Below are positions 23,610-35,945 of a stretch of 64,000 nucleotides of DNA, in pieces. The position numbers and the translations under genes were made by a program. This DNA is from Heterobilharzia americana (Eukaryota > Platyhelminthes > Trematoda > Strigeidida > Schistosomatidae), in contig OX104134.1 in the NCBI GenBank assembly GCA_944470555.2, positions 108,122,701 to 108,186,700 of the forward strand, written 5' to 3'. The notes below the pieces were generated by a model, which saw nothing but the letters and a program-made list of their open reading frames with translations, did not search any database and had not been told where the DNA came from. The stretch's first letter is position 1. Each line of letters starts with the position of its first letter.

Positions 23610-23790
23610 AATTAGAAGAATTTTATCTGAACAATGTGTGATTCATATTTGCGCAATACATTTCGAAAAATCTGATCACACATTTGCTTGTCAAGTCAAT
23701 TTATATTAATCCGAAGAGTGGGAGGACAAGTGTAACAATTAGGATAAAAAGGGGATTAAAATTAAGAAAAATGAGAACAGAACAGCAGAG
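23610..23790 (-). mobile_element. PLE 3' end, outer part of left inverted arm
   Basis: It is the reverse complement of about 26350-26544 with about three differences in 180 bases. Shared landmarks are AATTTTATCTGAACAATGTG, TGCGCAATACATTTCG and CAAGTGTAACAATTAGG. The element tail points left. The arm is interrupted after about 23790 by an RTE insertion and resumes at 25585. Confidence 0.85.
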
Positions 23791-25575
23791 TGAGGTTACT
23801 ATCCAGGAAGAGATCAACGCAGATGCAACCAATGAGAGATAGTGAAGAAAAGCTAGTTACCAAAGAGGAGAAACGAAGGAAACAATGGGCTGACCATTCC
23901 AACAAACACTTGAATAGACCACCACCCCCACCACCTGCAACTCGTGCAGAAATACCACCAGCAGCCCAACCACAGAACTACCAGTGAACACAGGCCCTCC
24001 GACAAAATCAAAAGTCCTGAATGCCATAAAACTGCTGAATTTCGGGAAAGCAGCAAGACCAGATGGAATTCCGCCGGAATCACTGAAAACAGATACACAG
24101 ACAACAGCAGCGAACACGCTCACACCACTACTGCAGAAGGTTTGCAAGGAAGAAAGTAAAGGTACCTAGCGAGTGGAAGAAGGGCTACCTTGTCAAACTC
24201 CCGAAGAAGGGCGACCTAAGTATTTGCAAGAACTGGCACGAAATCATGCTGTTGTCCACCCCAAGCAAAATGTTAAGCTGCATAGTCCTGGAGAGACTAA
24301 AGGATGCGCTGAGTTTAAAATTACTACCGGAACAGGCTAGATGGCTGTCTTCAGGAAGTACAAATTATGTGAGGACCAAATTGCAACGCTACGCTTCGCA
24401 CCACCATAAACAGAGTATAGAATGGCAGTCTACTCTCTACCTCAACTTTATCGACTTTGAGAAGGCCTTCGACAGCGTCGACCGAGAGGTAATTTGGAAA
24501 CTGCTTCAATACTACGGAATACCACAAACCTTTATCAGCCTCATTCACCAACTATATGAAGACTCCATATGCCAAGTAATTCACAAAGGGAAGTTCAGTG
24601 ACGCCTTTGAAGTGAAGACAGGAATAATACAAAGCTGCCTACTATCACCCATGATCTTCCTGATTGTAGTGAACTGGATCATGCAGCAAACTGTAAGGAG
24701 CTGTGAGAAGATGGGCATACACTGGCTGGACCTATGAAAAGAGCCTAGGAGATTTGGATTTCACCAATGATTTGTGTCTAATATCACACAAACTCGGACA
24801 TCTACAGGCAAAAACTAACAAGTTGGCAGAAGAGGCAATGAAGCGAAGACGGGACTTCAGATGGATGTAGAAAAGACGGAGGTGATGATGGTACCCAACC
24901 AACAACAACAAGCACCAACCACCATCAACGGGAGAAGCCTAAAGGAAGTAGTCTCTTTCACTTACCTCAGCAGCTTCGTTTCAACTACAGGTAGCACAGA
25001 TGAGGATGTCAAAGCAGCCAGGATCGGAAAGACAGCAAGACAGGCTTTCACTAGTCTGTAATCAGTGTGAAGATCTACTACACTCAGCATAAAGAACAAA
25101 ATCCTGATTTTCAACACCCATGTCAAGTCAGTGCTCCCATATGGTTAAGAAACTCGGAGCGTCACGAATGGCATTTCCAACAAACTACAGGCATTCATCA
25201 ACAGCTGCCTCCAACGCCCTTTCGATACTCAAGATCAGAAAGAATAAGCAACAAGGAACTCTGGGAACGAACCAACCTAGAACCTATCACTCAACAAGTA
25301 TGCAGAAGGAAGTGGAGATGGATTGGACATACACTGAGAAGACCGATTGAGGATATCACGCACCAGGCCAGGCCCTCGAGTGGAATCCAAAAGAGAAACG
25401 ATGAGTTGGGCGTCTGAGCCGAGGGTGACATGGAGGAGATCATGTGAGGAAGAAATGAAATCATGTGGGCAGTCGTGGAGCGAGGTTGAAAAGACTGCAG
25501 AGAAGAGAGTACAATGGAGGCGTGCTACTGAAGCCCTTTGTTCCAGTAGGAACCAAAGGGAAAAATAATAATAAT
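23791..25575 (+). mobile_element. RTE-like LINE (copy B), 5' truncated, RT to 3' end
   Basis: The order is a linker with a short proline tract (23918-23937), RPDGIPPESLKTD, VLERLKDALSLKLLPEQA, an RT motif A segment LNFIDFEKAFDSVDREVIWK, YEDSICQVIHKGKFSDAFEV, and QSCLLSPMIFLIVVNWIM. After a frameshift come FTNDLCLIS (motif C with the expected Asp-Asp damaged), DVEKTEVMMVPNQQQ, FTYLSSFVSTTGSTDEDV and WRWIGHTLRRP. It ends in ATEALCSSRNQRE and an AATAATAATA tail at about 25564-25577. Several frame breaks make it inactive. It is inserted in the left arm of the PLE pair. Confidence 0.82.
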
Positions 25576-25584
25576 ATATAATTG

Positions 25585-25740
25585 ATAAAGAAACAAAGTT
25601 TACTTAGGTAGGTGTAGTGTAAGAATAAATTGTTTTTGTACACATAAAGCTGGTTTAAACTTGTGTATGGCTGTCGATTCCGTAAATCTTAGTATGTGTC
25701 CATGACCCGTTTCTGTAATATATTTACCTACAGGTGAAGA
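25585..25740 (-). mobile_element. PLE C-terminal coding tail, inner part of left inverted arm
   Basis: On the reverse strand it encodes ILRFTESTAIHKFKPALCVQ and KQFILTLHLP, close to the product of 26210-26330. Nucleotide identity to the right arm looks lower here (roughly nine in ten) than in the outer 180 bases. It is the continuation of 23610-23790 beyond the RTE insertion. Confidence 0.8.
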
Positions 25741-26099
25741 TAGTCGCCCCCCCCCACCCGCTTTTATCAAGGTTTCACAATCTGTCTATTTTTGAAGCCA
25801 TTTAGGTACATCTTCAGTCACCTTCAACTACTTGGCTCGACTACTGCTCCCTATGTGTGTTACCATACGCACATGTAAACTAGTAAATACAATGGGATGT
25901 GACGTAATCATTGATTCGGTGTTCAGGTTTGTAGTGGATTATGTTTTGCTTTTTCCACAATAATAAGCTTAGCTGCATAGTTGGTTTCCTTAATGACTAC
26001 ATCTCAAAATTATACTATTCAACTCTCTTCTCTATGGCAGAGTGATTTGGACGCTTCTCTTTGGGACCGTGTATAGAGTTGGCTTTTATGCTTTTATGT

Positions 26100-26544
26100 T
26101 TCGGTTAGTAATTTGATATCTTTATCCGGCACATCTGATGTACAGATACATAAACATATTACAGAAACAGGTCACAAAATTAATGTCCAAACGCCTTTCA
26201 AATTTTTTATAGAAACGGGTCATGTACACATACTGAGATTTACGGAATCGACAGTCATACACAAATTTAAACCACGTTTATGTGTACAAAAACAATTTAT
26301 TCCCACATTACACCTACCTTGGCAAACTTTGTTTCCTTATCAAGATTAGGATGAAATGTTTCACTCTTCTGTTCTGTTCTCATCTTTCTTAATTTTAATC
26401 CCCTTTTTATCCTAATTGTTACACTTGTCCTCCCACTCTTCGGATTAATATAAATTGACTTGACAAGCAAATGTGTGATCAGATTTTTCGAAATGTATTG
26501 CGCAAATATGAATCACACATTGTTCAGATAAAATTCTTCCAATT
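26100..26544 (+). mobile_element. PLE 3' end, right inverted arm
   Basis: The frame 26113-26349 encodes HKHITETGHKINVQTPFKFF and then FKPRLCVQKQFIPTLHLPW. This is the end of a PLE endonuclease (the D/ETGH and KP-LC-QK signature seen also at 6650-6700). It continues through a 3' UTR to 26544. Together with 25740-23610 it forms a head-to-head, tail-outward pair with about 360 bases between the two coding tails. Confidence 0.8.
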
Positions 26545-28895
26545 TCAGTTTCTGAGCTTTAAGGATATTATGAATAGGGGCGTCTGCACACTCACATGAT
26601 TATTTGGTTGGACACAGTTGGTTGAGGGCCTTGAATTGCCAACCTAATGCTTCATAGTCCTTTGTACAAAAGACTCCCCAGAAGTTTGGACTCTCACATT
26701 CTGAAACTGGTATTATTCACTGCAATAGTCAGATGTACAGCTACCCATTTATTCACGCCATGATGAAGTTCTTACATGACTAAATCAAATATACTAGTCG
26801 ACGTCTATGCGGTAACAAGTACCAGACAGACAAGTCTTAGTATACACTGAATTCTGTGAATAGTATCTACAATGTGCGTTACAAAACTTCACCTGAAATC
26901 TCTGTACAAATAATTTAATGTGCGATTATTTTGAATGAATGCCAGGACAAAATTTACCTACACAGCCTCATGATAGTCGTTTTCAACTACTCAAGAAATA
27001 AACTTAAATTATCCACTCCTTAAATAAAACTATATTATGTCACATTAAAAAGGAGTTTTCATCACCGATCAACATTAGTCAGAGAAACACTGAAAACCTG
27101 AAACTGCAGAACAGCTGCTCTATCCCACATTGGGAGTCTTCGGCAATGTGCATTTACGATCTAATAAGGGAATGAATTCATGTCCATCAGGCGTAGCAGC
27201 CGGCACTTCACCACACTGTAAAAACGTCAATATAAATTGTTTGAAGCATCTTGGAAAATAGATTAAAAAGAGTTTAGTTAAGTTATTCAAGTTTTGAAGA
27301 CCAAAATAAAGCTGAAACTTCATGGTACTAGGGACAAATAGGGAATGAAAAAATTCATTTTTACAGGACAAGAATAGAAATGTTGTTGGATAAGTAGGGC
27401 AAGATTAGACAGAAGTCGAAATAGTTACATCATCATTTGGCAGATAAGAGTTATGACTACCGAAATTGACAATTGGGTGGGATATGTGGTTCAAATAGTA
27501 ACGAATACAAGAATAATAAGGAAAAGAGCTGTTAGTGTGTTGAAGACAATCAGCTCCAAGCCCTGGACCTGGACCTGGGTTTCGCATTTATAGGCACCTC
27601 TAGGTAACTCGTACCATCCAGTGTTGCAGTCAGTGACTCTACCACTGAGCTATTCAGGCAGTGACTGACCACCTGTAGGACTGCTGACTGCAACAATAAG
27701 TGACGTGACTTTGAGTCTCATGGAGATCATCACCTATTTAAAGGTTGCAGGTACACCTTGCTGACATGCGCCAAAAAGCTCGAAGCTTAGGTTCAGAGCT
27801 CTCTTCTAATCGCCTCCAACTAAGTAACATCCTTTGAAGTGCACCACGATTCTGAGCCTCCTAGTTTGGTGAGCGCATTGCGAAATGATCTGAGGAATTT
27901 GACCGGTACTCAGGATTAGACAATATGAAACTGGTTGCTCTCCAGTGGCCATCAGTCAGTGTGAGGATAAGGGTTAAAATAAAGGTGAACAAAAGCAAAC
28001 ATACATTCAATTAAGAATCCTAATAGTGTCTAAAGTAACGCCTGACTTATCAGATTCTATGAAGGTCTCTTGTACCTTCGATACCTAAGAATTCAAGCTA
28101 CCCTTATATAGAATCAGAGTGACTCTCTTGTTTTTCATATCTGGCGACTAGTTCATGAATGTTAACTGATTCCTTGGAAAAATAATAACAATAATTTTAA
28201 AAGTTACCTACACATAGACTGGTAAATTTATTTCACCTATTTTAATGGTTACATAATTTTAAAATGTTACTACTCAGGTGGAAAAATACTTCTCTCTTTT
28301 TTTCTCTTGAATTTCACTTCCTGTATTGAAGTTAACAAATGTAGCATTCATTCATGCTTAGAAGTGAATGCATAATTACTTTTTAGCATGTCATAAAAAT
28401 TGGTTAGAAGTTAAAGTCAATCAACTGTAAATGGTTAACTACGGCTTGATGAAAGTCCTACTTCTGAGTGCGTCACCACAAACTCAAACTCCGGTCTCTT
28501 TATGTATGTGTGTAAGTCCACGTGAGTACTAACTGAATACTGCCATAACAAGAGAAAATTGTGGTTCACTCACTTTTCTAAATACAAAGCAAAAACTGAT
28601 AAGCAGATGGATGGATGAAAAGGCAAGTGAGGTGAAAATCTCTCTCATCATGCATGAAATTATAATAACTGTTCAGGTGGCATAAGGGTAACTAGCGGAA
28701 ATTACTTAGCTTTTTGAATCTATTAATCTTCCTTTCAACTGAGTTTAACTGATCGAATTTTATAAGTAAGTCGGCATCCTTGTACGTTTAGTTAAATATC
28801 GCCACAATTTTTTGTCGCAGTAAGGGGGGGGGGAGGATTTCAAGATTTGTGTTTCCTTCTACCTCAGGTCTATTTGTGGCATACAATTACCTCTT
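26545..28895. other. intron, scattered repeats only
   Basis: There is no exon. At 27630-27670 on the reverse strand a tRNA-like A-box TAGCTCAGTGGTAGAGT suggests an old SINE, but its B-box is poor. An A/C-poor run of G occurs at about 28826-28838. Nothing else is definable. Confidence 0.4.
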
Positions 28896-28899
28896 AATG

Positions 28900-28995
28900 A
28901 GCGATGATGTTGTCCCTGAGACCCAAACCCGGCACTAACTACCTTTAGTATTGTGACACTATCCATTAGACTGTAGGTCACACCAGCCACCTCCA
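28900..28995 (-). mobile_element. tRNA-derived SINE remnant
   Basis: The reverse strand reads CAGTCTAATGGATAGTGTC (A-box-like), followed about 30 bases later by GGGTTTGGGTCTC (B-box-like). No cloverleaf can be completed. Confidence 0.45.
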
Positions 28996-30495
28996 GCAAA
29001 TACAGCGTTCGGGTTTGATGGTTATGCCTGCAGTTGGTAGAATAAGTTATTCACAGTGAATTGGCTTCAAACCTGAAATTTAATAAACCTTCCCTTCATA
29101 GCTCTAACTAAAACCCACTTTTATAATATGAATGTTGATTGTCCTGCGTAGTCATTCATTATGATGTCAGCTGGATGTTTCACTCATCCAGGTTTAACAG
29201 ATGTGAATTCCAACTTAATGTGTAGCCAGTTTACCAGACAGAGAAGGAGTACACACTTTAGGTAAGAGAACATAGAGAATTCACAATGACATAAAAGGAG
29301 AATAAGCAGTTGGGAGGACATGTCGCTGTACTATTGCTTCATTCATGAAGCTTTTCAGGCGAACTAAAATGCTACCTTTGTGTGTGACAGAATCAGTGGT
29401 TCCACATGTGATAGTTACAGTAGTTCGCGAAGTACGATAGTAATTTCAGTACTTGAAATACCATCCCCATCATTTAACAATCAAACTTTGGTGTTAGATG
29501 AAAGAGGTCGATGAACAAGAAGTCATCCTAGACCTTGGTTTCAAACTTATTGGGATACATCAGCTTGGTATACCAGGAAGCATGAACCCAGGGATATAGT
29601 TGACCCCCTTCAGCAGTGGATTAGGTACACGTATCCATAACTGGAGTTCAAATAGGTTAATGGTTGGAATGTAAACATAACCATCAGAATTCAGTCAGTC
29701 TCTAATACCTGACGGCTACAACGGCTGTGACTATGTGACCAATTCGTGGTAATTCAAAATCCATTTAAACAGTCTAAATCAACAGTCTAAATGGATCGAA
29801 ATATCAGACATTCTGAGTGTGATCAGACTTAACATGAAAACAACGGATCCTTGATATCAAGTAAGAAGTGAAGAGAATCAAAGGGGGAGTGAATTTACCG
29901 AATGGAATCAAAGTTATACAACAGACACTAGTCGGTCGGGTTTTTTCTCTGTATATACCGGACAAGGACCTCTGTGGAACTGCTATGGCTTCAGTGATGC
30001 ACATGATTTAGACGGTATGATCTTTGGGGAAACGTTTCTGCTTTACAGTGGAATCTGAATGAAGAGTCTCTCCAAAACGAGAACGTTAGATCCGACTAAA
30101 GCACTCTTTTGGTTCCATTTTTTCTCTTCACAAGTGTTTTTCGGATGGTGTTCTTAAACCCACTGACTCCACAGAAGCAGGTGAACTTGTATTTAAAAAT
30201 AGTTTGAAATAAGTGAATTACAGAAGAATGCTAATTTCCCCTTCGATGCAAAGAAAAACCTCCCAAGTGAGCTTTAAATCTTCTTCATATGCAGTATTCT
30301 TTTTGGTGCAAGGGTGATTTATCTGGGATAGCTGATTTTGTATGTCTTTTGGCGGATAATCACTCTCAGTCAATATTTTTCTTGGAAGAGAAATCTGTAC
30401 TGGCAAACAGGAGCTGAAAAGTTGTTATCTGCGATTGGCGAATGCCATCGATAATTTCGTCTATATATTGTTTATATCCCGCTGTGAAAGTCTGC
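28996..30495. other. intron, nothing definite
   Basis: No motif-bearing frames and no repeat I can identify. Confidence 0.35.
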
Positions 30496-30499
30496 CAAC

Positions 30500-30583
30500 C
30501 GGTATTTTTGATACTGAATGATGACTGAAGGTAAATAAAAACTTGGTGCTCTGCCAACTGAGCTACGACATCTAGCTGTCGGT
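30500..30583 (-). mobile_element. tRNA-derived SINE, left arm of second head-to-head pair (internally deleted)
   Basis: The reverse strand reads GTCGTAGCTCAGTTGGCAG and AGCACCAAG, then jumps straight to the tail TTCAGTCATCATTCAGTATC. The anticodon arm through the B-box is missing. The tail and 5' part match 30590-30705 in inverted orientation. Confidence 0.68.
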
Positions 30584-30589
30584 CAGCAG

Positions 30590-30705
30590 CTGAGTCATAC
30601 AACTCACTTAGTAGAGCACTGGGGAAGCAACCTGAAGGTCACTGTTTCGAATCCTGCAGCGACCGAGGTTTTCATTTCATCTTCAGTCATCATCCGGTAT
30701 CAATA
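30590..30705 (+). mobile_element. tRNA-derived SINE, right arm of second head-to-head pair
   Basis: It contains AACTCACTTAGTAGAGCACT (A-box region), GTTTCGAATCCTGCAG (B-box) and the tail TTCAGTCATCATCCGGTATC. The tail matches that of 822-840 and the left arm at 30500-30583. It points away from the left arm, the same architecture as at 581-840. Confidence 0.7.
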
Positions 30706-32529
30706 ATGCAATTCTGCCAAACCACGGCTGTCTCAGATAGTCAAACTGATAATTGGCTGCCTATCTTAGGTTTTATGTCACTAGAGAAATTTCATCAAGT
30801 GACACTGTTTAGCGTGATACCGAGACGTTTGCCAAAGAAACTGCTGCTCATTGTTATACCTATTATAGTTGTCGCTTTCTGGCTTGAATGATCCCCCAAA
30901 CAAGGTTTGCAGAGTTGAATGAAACCACCTGCCAAGTTACCGTTACTCATCAACCCAAACGTCTTAGACCAATTTCAAGATGCTGGTTTCATTTTTGTAT
31001 GTTAGGGTGTAAAAGTTTGAGATAACTCAGGTTAGTATTAGAAGTTAGGGAGTAGTTCTTATAACAGATTTACGTCAACTGAAGAACAGTGGGCACTTGT
31101 TTCATTCTAATTCAGGACTCCTTACCAGTGTACACTGACATCTCCGTCAAGGATCGAGCCAAGTACCATAAAGCCTAGTGGTGAGCATGTTAATAATAAA
31201 CCACTGGTTTGAAGCCTAACAGTTCACTTGTTCCAACCCAGCTACCAAATGTTAACATGGTTATCAAAAGAGCTGACAGTACATTCGATCCAACATGGGA
31301 TGGTTGGTCTCCACTACTGAGGACTATCAAGACTGAATGGAACAGGCGTCAAACGATTCACAAGATGTTGATTAACGCTTGCGCATACACGTACATGGGC
31401 TTATGCCATCATCTACACAGAGACTACGATAGCGCTATAGTTACATAAATGATTTCGCCTATCATAAACAAGTAATTATCTAATATATTCTTTCGTCTCT
31501 GTCATTTTATCTGTCTGTCTATCTATATCCCTCCTCCACATAAAGATTTGTATGTTTATGCGTATGTACACCTATCCAATTGAATATACCGAAGATAAAA
31601 AGTTGTAGAAATGATTTCTGCTAGTTTCTTCTATTCTTGTTATTGCTATCATCTTTAGCTCAGGATAGTATCAGAACAAAATAACTCTCCAACTATTTTT
31701 TTGAGTGTTGTTGGAAGTATACACTCCACTGATTAAAACAGCTGGATAACCAGTGGTCTTCATTACTTCAATTTTTCGCATGGTTTGCTTTCTTCGCTTT
31801 TCTCTTTTATGATTTAGAATTATCATTAAAATGACGAGAAGTGAATGGATGCACAAAAAGATTAGGTGTGCGCTTATCCTCGTGAGATTCACAAACCTGA
31901 AAAAATTTCTAATGACAACAAATTCTCAGTCTATATAAAAAATGTCTTAGTCAAGTAGTCAGCTTCGTCTTACACTTCGCTTTGTATGTATGACTTCAGC
32001 TAATCCCTATGGAGCTAGGCACTTGGACATCGACCGATGGGCTATGGGTTCGAATCCCTATCTGCTTAACAAGGTTTAGGAAGTCAGGTAGTATCATTAG
32101 CCTTCACACAATAAGTATGGCTCAATACCTACTACACGAATGTGCTCAAGCTTTCTCAGTGAATTTCGATCTAAACTCTCATCAAGTTTTATTTAACACT
32201 CACTGGTCACTGAAGAGTACTCAATTTTACATACTTTAGTTAAATTATCCTTGAAACCTATCGGTCACTTGTGATGTAGTCTGCAACCTCAAAAAATTGC
32301 TGGTTGTAGGTCTCTAACCATCCCTGTTTGCAGGAAAAGGCAGATGGCATCCTATGAAAATCACAGATGGCTAGGTTTCAATATCATCGAAGCTAAGATC
32401 TTAGGGTTCATAGTTATCCAACTCATAGTTTCAGATCAAGCACAAAATACTCAGAATAACAAGAAAAGTTTCAGATTTCACTGAAAGTGAATCCACTAGA
32501 TCTTCACCCGTTAAATTTCCTCTGAAACG
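30706..32529. other. intron with weak SINE-like traces
   Basis: 31160-31215 (CCTAGTGGTGAGCATG, then GGTTTGAAGCC) and 32005-32065 (GGGTTCGAATCCC) look tRNA-derived. Frames such as 31209-31448 run across these traces and have no domain. Confidence 0.35.
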
Positions 32530-33130
32530 CAGACATACCTACCTGAGCCCGACGTTTGGAATATTTCTTGACTTGAGAGCGGCATTCATTTACTTCATTT
32601 TGAAAATTTATTCACAGTAATGAAACATGCTGGGATCAAAAAGCTTACGCCAATATATAAGCGCTTATTGAGAGTTGTAATCCGAATTGAAGACAATCAC
32701 TGGTGTTCGGCAGGGATGTCGGCTGCCATCTTTCTTCTTCAATTTCCTAATAGATGAATTAATTGGCAGTACCTTAGGTATGATCGATTCTACAGGGATT
32801 GAACTACAGGCTCGCTGGAAGGTGTCTGAATGACTTAAATTATGCAAACAGTATTGTTCCATTAGGCGAAAATAGTGACAAAAAGCATGGTCTTCTGAAC
32901 CCATGAACCAGAAATCTCAGTATATTTGGCAGACCTTTAACACCAGGCAAATATAATATGAGGCTTCAGGACTGGTCACCGAAGTACATTGAGTTGTCGC
33001 TTGATTCGGTGATTTGTATGGAACTGATGAATTTCAGAGAAGTTTTCATAATGACCCGGTATCTGTCAGAGAATCACTGAAAACTAGGGTTCATTGGAGT
33101 CAAGTATCAATGACTATTCTCAGTGAGTTA
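32530..33130 (+). mobile_element. RTE/SR2-like LINE remnant, RT core
   Basis: In shifting frames it reads GVRQGC-like (32700-32720, GTGTTCGGCAGGGATGTC), PSFFFNFLIDELIGS, then a decayed motif C region (LNYANSIVPLGENSDKKH) near 32825-32885. This is the RT motif B to motif C interval of LINEs. It is clearly inactive. Confidence 0.6.
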
Positions 33131-33224
33131 CTGCGGCCAAACCATAGACTACTCTAAATTTATGACGAAACTTTTAACTTTAGGCTGTTTATTTATTACT
33201 ATAATTGGCCTAGAGATGACTAGA

Positions 33225-33340
33225 AAGAGAATCCAGAACATATTTTTGTCCTATTTAGAGCTCGGGTGCACCCAACTGACGAGTCCCAGATAGGTCGAAA
33301 CGTGTCCTGTGTTCCTTTGCCAGTCACAACCAAGCCACTT
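33225..33340 (+). mobile_element. Sm-alpha-like retroposon remnant with degenerate hammerhead
   Basis: 33276-33306 reads CTGACGAGTCCCAGATAGG then TCGAAACGTGTC. This aligns with the schistosome hammerhead core (CTGATGA, short stem II GTCC/GGAC, GAAAC, GTC cleavage site). The conserved CTGANGA and GAAA boxes are both intact. Stem II has one mismatch (GTCC against GGTC) and stem I pairs poorly. Self-cleavage is doubtful. Confidence 0.62.
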
Positions 33341-34272
33341 ATAGCAATAAGTACTCAGACAATATCCAGTCATCCACACAAGAGCCCATAAGCCAACAGA
33401 GGTTGGTCATTTCAGTTCAACATAATAACGGGGGATTGCAAGTACCAACGAATGACGTCTAGACTGTTTAGTTTTAGTATAAAGACTATAGTTTTTAAAG
33501 TAATAATGGTTGACTACTAATGGTAATCGATGCTGTTTAGGGAGCTCAATGGCGTCTTAAGTTGAATTGTATTCATAGAAAATAAAGAGTAATGCCGAAA
33601 GTTAAATATCTTAAATTTCTATACTGGCTGAAACAGTTGCTCATATAACATTGTCTTTCACATTTACATCAATTCCTAATGATAGCCACTTCATAAACGA
33701 ACACATGCTTGGTCATAGATTTCTTAGGATTTCATTTAAATTTCAACGGAGATTAACACCAGCTGAACAGCTATAGAAAATCTAGGAGAACTGATCGACT
33801 GTTATGGCAGCAGTTTATAACTGCTCAACACCGTGACAGGTCAGGCTCATGCCTATGACCTTGGGGGGTGTTCGCGTTACGTCACAAATCTACAGAAGTA
33901 GGACAAATTGAATGGTAACAGGCTAACCGCAAATAAGATGGTCTTGTACTCTATCCATGACGGTGTTTTAAGTGCACACTTCTAAGGAGTTCTGAGCCAG
34001 GACATAGCAGCTATCTAGTGCCCACAAGCTTTCAGTAACACTCCATCTTCTGTCAGTACACCATAAAAACTACCTTTATATACACAAGTTGTCTGAACGT
34101 GTTTTAACAAAGTGTTTGTATCTGGATAGAAAACATTTCACTGGTGACTCACATCTGTTTAGTTATTTTCAAATGGAAACTATTTTACTGTGATGTACAA
34201 GTTATTAACTGTGAAAGTAATCTTAGAATGTTTTTCGTCACTCTGTCAATTTTATATACCGCATAAATATAG
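33341..34272. other. intron, nothing definite
   Basis: 33830-33900 is relatively GC-rich and repeat-like but unidentified. The stretch leads into the acceptor at 34271-34272. Confidence 0.35.
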
Positions 34273-34539
34273 GTCCATGTGCTGCTGGATGTCCCCTGGG
34301 TTTTCAGTGTCGTAATGGTCAGTGTGTCTGTCGAGATACCTGCCCACCGAAACATCCAACTGAACTTGATGTCTGTGGTACAGACGGCAAACTGTATCCA
34401 AGTGAATGCGAACTAAAACGTCAATCATGTATTCAGCAAGCCAATATTGATGTTGATTTAACTGGTGTACGGTGTCGTGGTAGAACTCCAACCGGTATGC
34501 AAGACTCAAACATGAAAATGTCTGCAGTTCTCCAGGCAG
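34273..34539 (+). CDS. agrin-like exon: second follistatin/Kazal module
   Basis: The acceptor is GCATAAATATAG and the donor GGCAG|GTAAG. The first two bases join the C of the previous exon (Arg). The translation starts PCAAGCPLGFQCRNGQCVCR, then DVCGTDGKLYPSECELKRQS and ANIDVDLTGVRCRG. It is a complete ten-cysteine module on one exon, with the Kazal signature VCGTDGKLYPSEC. It is followed by a short linker RTPTGMQDSNMKMSAVLQA with no cysteines. The exon ends in phase 1 with G, which joins AT of the next exon to give Asp. A complementary frame on the reverse strand is a shadow. Confidence 0.87.
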
Positions 34540-35411
34540 GTAAGAAATTGTTTGTTTAAGAAAAATTAAACTTAATTCTAAATATACTACTTAATAATAT
34601 GAGTAGTTGGAAACCATTCATGTTGATCTGCAAATTTGGCTGGTCAGATTAGAGTGGTCTCACCACTGGAAAGCAATTTCTCTTGTTTTAAGTTTGGTCT
34701 ATTAGTAGTTTACAGTGAAAATTTAGGTCATGGAGGTGAATTGTTCAGATCAACTGAAATCCCGTTTATACCAGTTGAAAAACCACTCAGTTGTTAGAAT
34801 TGTTGACGTGGGCTGTGCAATCCGTAAACAACTTGCAAACTATTCATTCAGTTTAAACTTAATTCTTATATTACTAACCTACAGGGTAGAATGTCTCATG
34901 AAAACTATGGATAGGTTGTTTACTTAGGTACAGGATAACAAAGGTGGCAGTAACTATTATAACCTTCTGGGTTTAATGATGAAATAACATTTACTCTTAC
35001 TTGATTGACAGGAAACAGCAGTCTGCTTCATAAGCGATATTCTGATCTGTTTTTCTGAAATTCAGGTGCCTAGACATATGCAGAACGACTCTAAGAATAG
35101 CACAGACTCACCGAGTCCTTTGTGTCAGTTGTGAAAATCAAGTTATTTTGCAACCAGATGTTCATTATGAAAAGTGAGAACTGTCAGTTAGATCTAGGGA
35201 GAAGTGACGACTGTATCTTCCATACAAGGTGGAGAACTACTGACTATGTTACTCTAGTACTACTTTATTTTCAGTCCATATTCATCAAGTGATGTCAACT
35301 TTTCAGGAAAACTAATTTTAGCAATTTATTTCACCTAAAGGAGTTTTTTTCCTACAAGCCAAGAATCGAAAATAATATTTAATTATCCAATTGTTCTTCT
35401 TAATGCTATAG
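34540..35411. other. intron, nothing definite
   Basis: An intron of about 870 bases. No repeat or frame was recognised. Confidence 0.45.
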
Positions 35412-35572
35412 ATGGCGTAAGGATACCCACTTGTACATGTAACAAACTCGGTGCATTATCCGAAGAATGTGATTACTTAGGCAATTGTCGATGTAAGTGG
35501 GGTGTTGGTGGTCTGAAATGTGACCAGTGCCTCGGAAATTATTGGGTATACAAAATAACCATGAGTGCATTC
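35412..35572 (+). CDS. agrin-like exon: first laminin-EGF module
   Basis: The acceptor is AATGCTATAG and the donor GCATTC|GTAAGT. It encodes DGVRIPTCTCNKLGALSEEC, then GNCRCKWGVGGLKCDQCLGN. Seven of the eight laminin-EGF cysteines are present (C-x-C, C, C-x-C, C-xx-C). The eighth, normally after the aromatic G-x-W/Y stretch, is not on this exon. The donor used leaves phase 0, but the next recognised exon (38621) needs one carried base. Either a small exon carrying the eighth cysteine lies between them, or another donor is used. In agrin two such modules sit between Kazal blocks. Confidence 0.82.
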
Positions 35573-35839
35573 GTAAGTTAATTAAACCTTATAAGTTTTA
35601 ACTAACGAAATATATATTTGAATTTGTATGAGTAATCGTTATTCTGCTCCATTTCCAAGTTTTAATAGTTCATTTTACTGAATTCAAACAGTTAGTTAGT
35701 ATTATAAATTAAATATATTCGTAAAATCTCAATGAGGTAAAATAAATTACTGAAGCTTCGCAGCTTCGTGGAAGTCGCTTCTTCAGTTCTTCCAGTGACC
35801 GAAAAGTAACTGAAAGGTCTCAGTGAGGAGAAGACCACT

Positions 35840-35945
35840 CACTGAGGTGCAGGCAGGCACATCCAGTCGACAAGCTCTAATCAGGACGAAACCCAAGTCC
35901 TTGATTCCACTGTTATCCACCTAATAAGCTACAAAATAGGCGAAG
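35840..35945 (+). mobile_element. Sm-alpha-like retroposon remnant, dead hammerhead
   Basis: GGCACATCCAG, TCGACAAG, CAGGACGAAACCC, AAGTCCTTGATTCCAC and TGTTATCCACC align in order with the schistosome hammerhead. Here the CTGATGA box has become TCGACAA, so catalysis is lost, while GACGAAAC and the GTC|CT(T/G)GATTCC segment remain. Confidence 0.65.

Noticed and set aside
23853..24147. Two overlapping reverse-strand frames of 83-96 codons
   Set aside because: Antisense to the proline tract and linker of RTE copy B.
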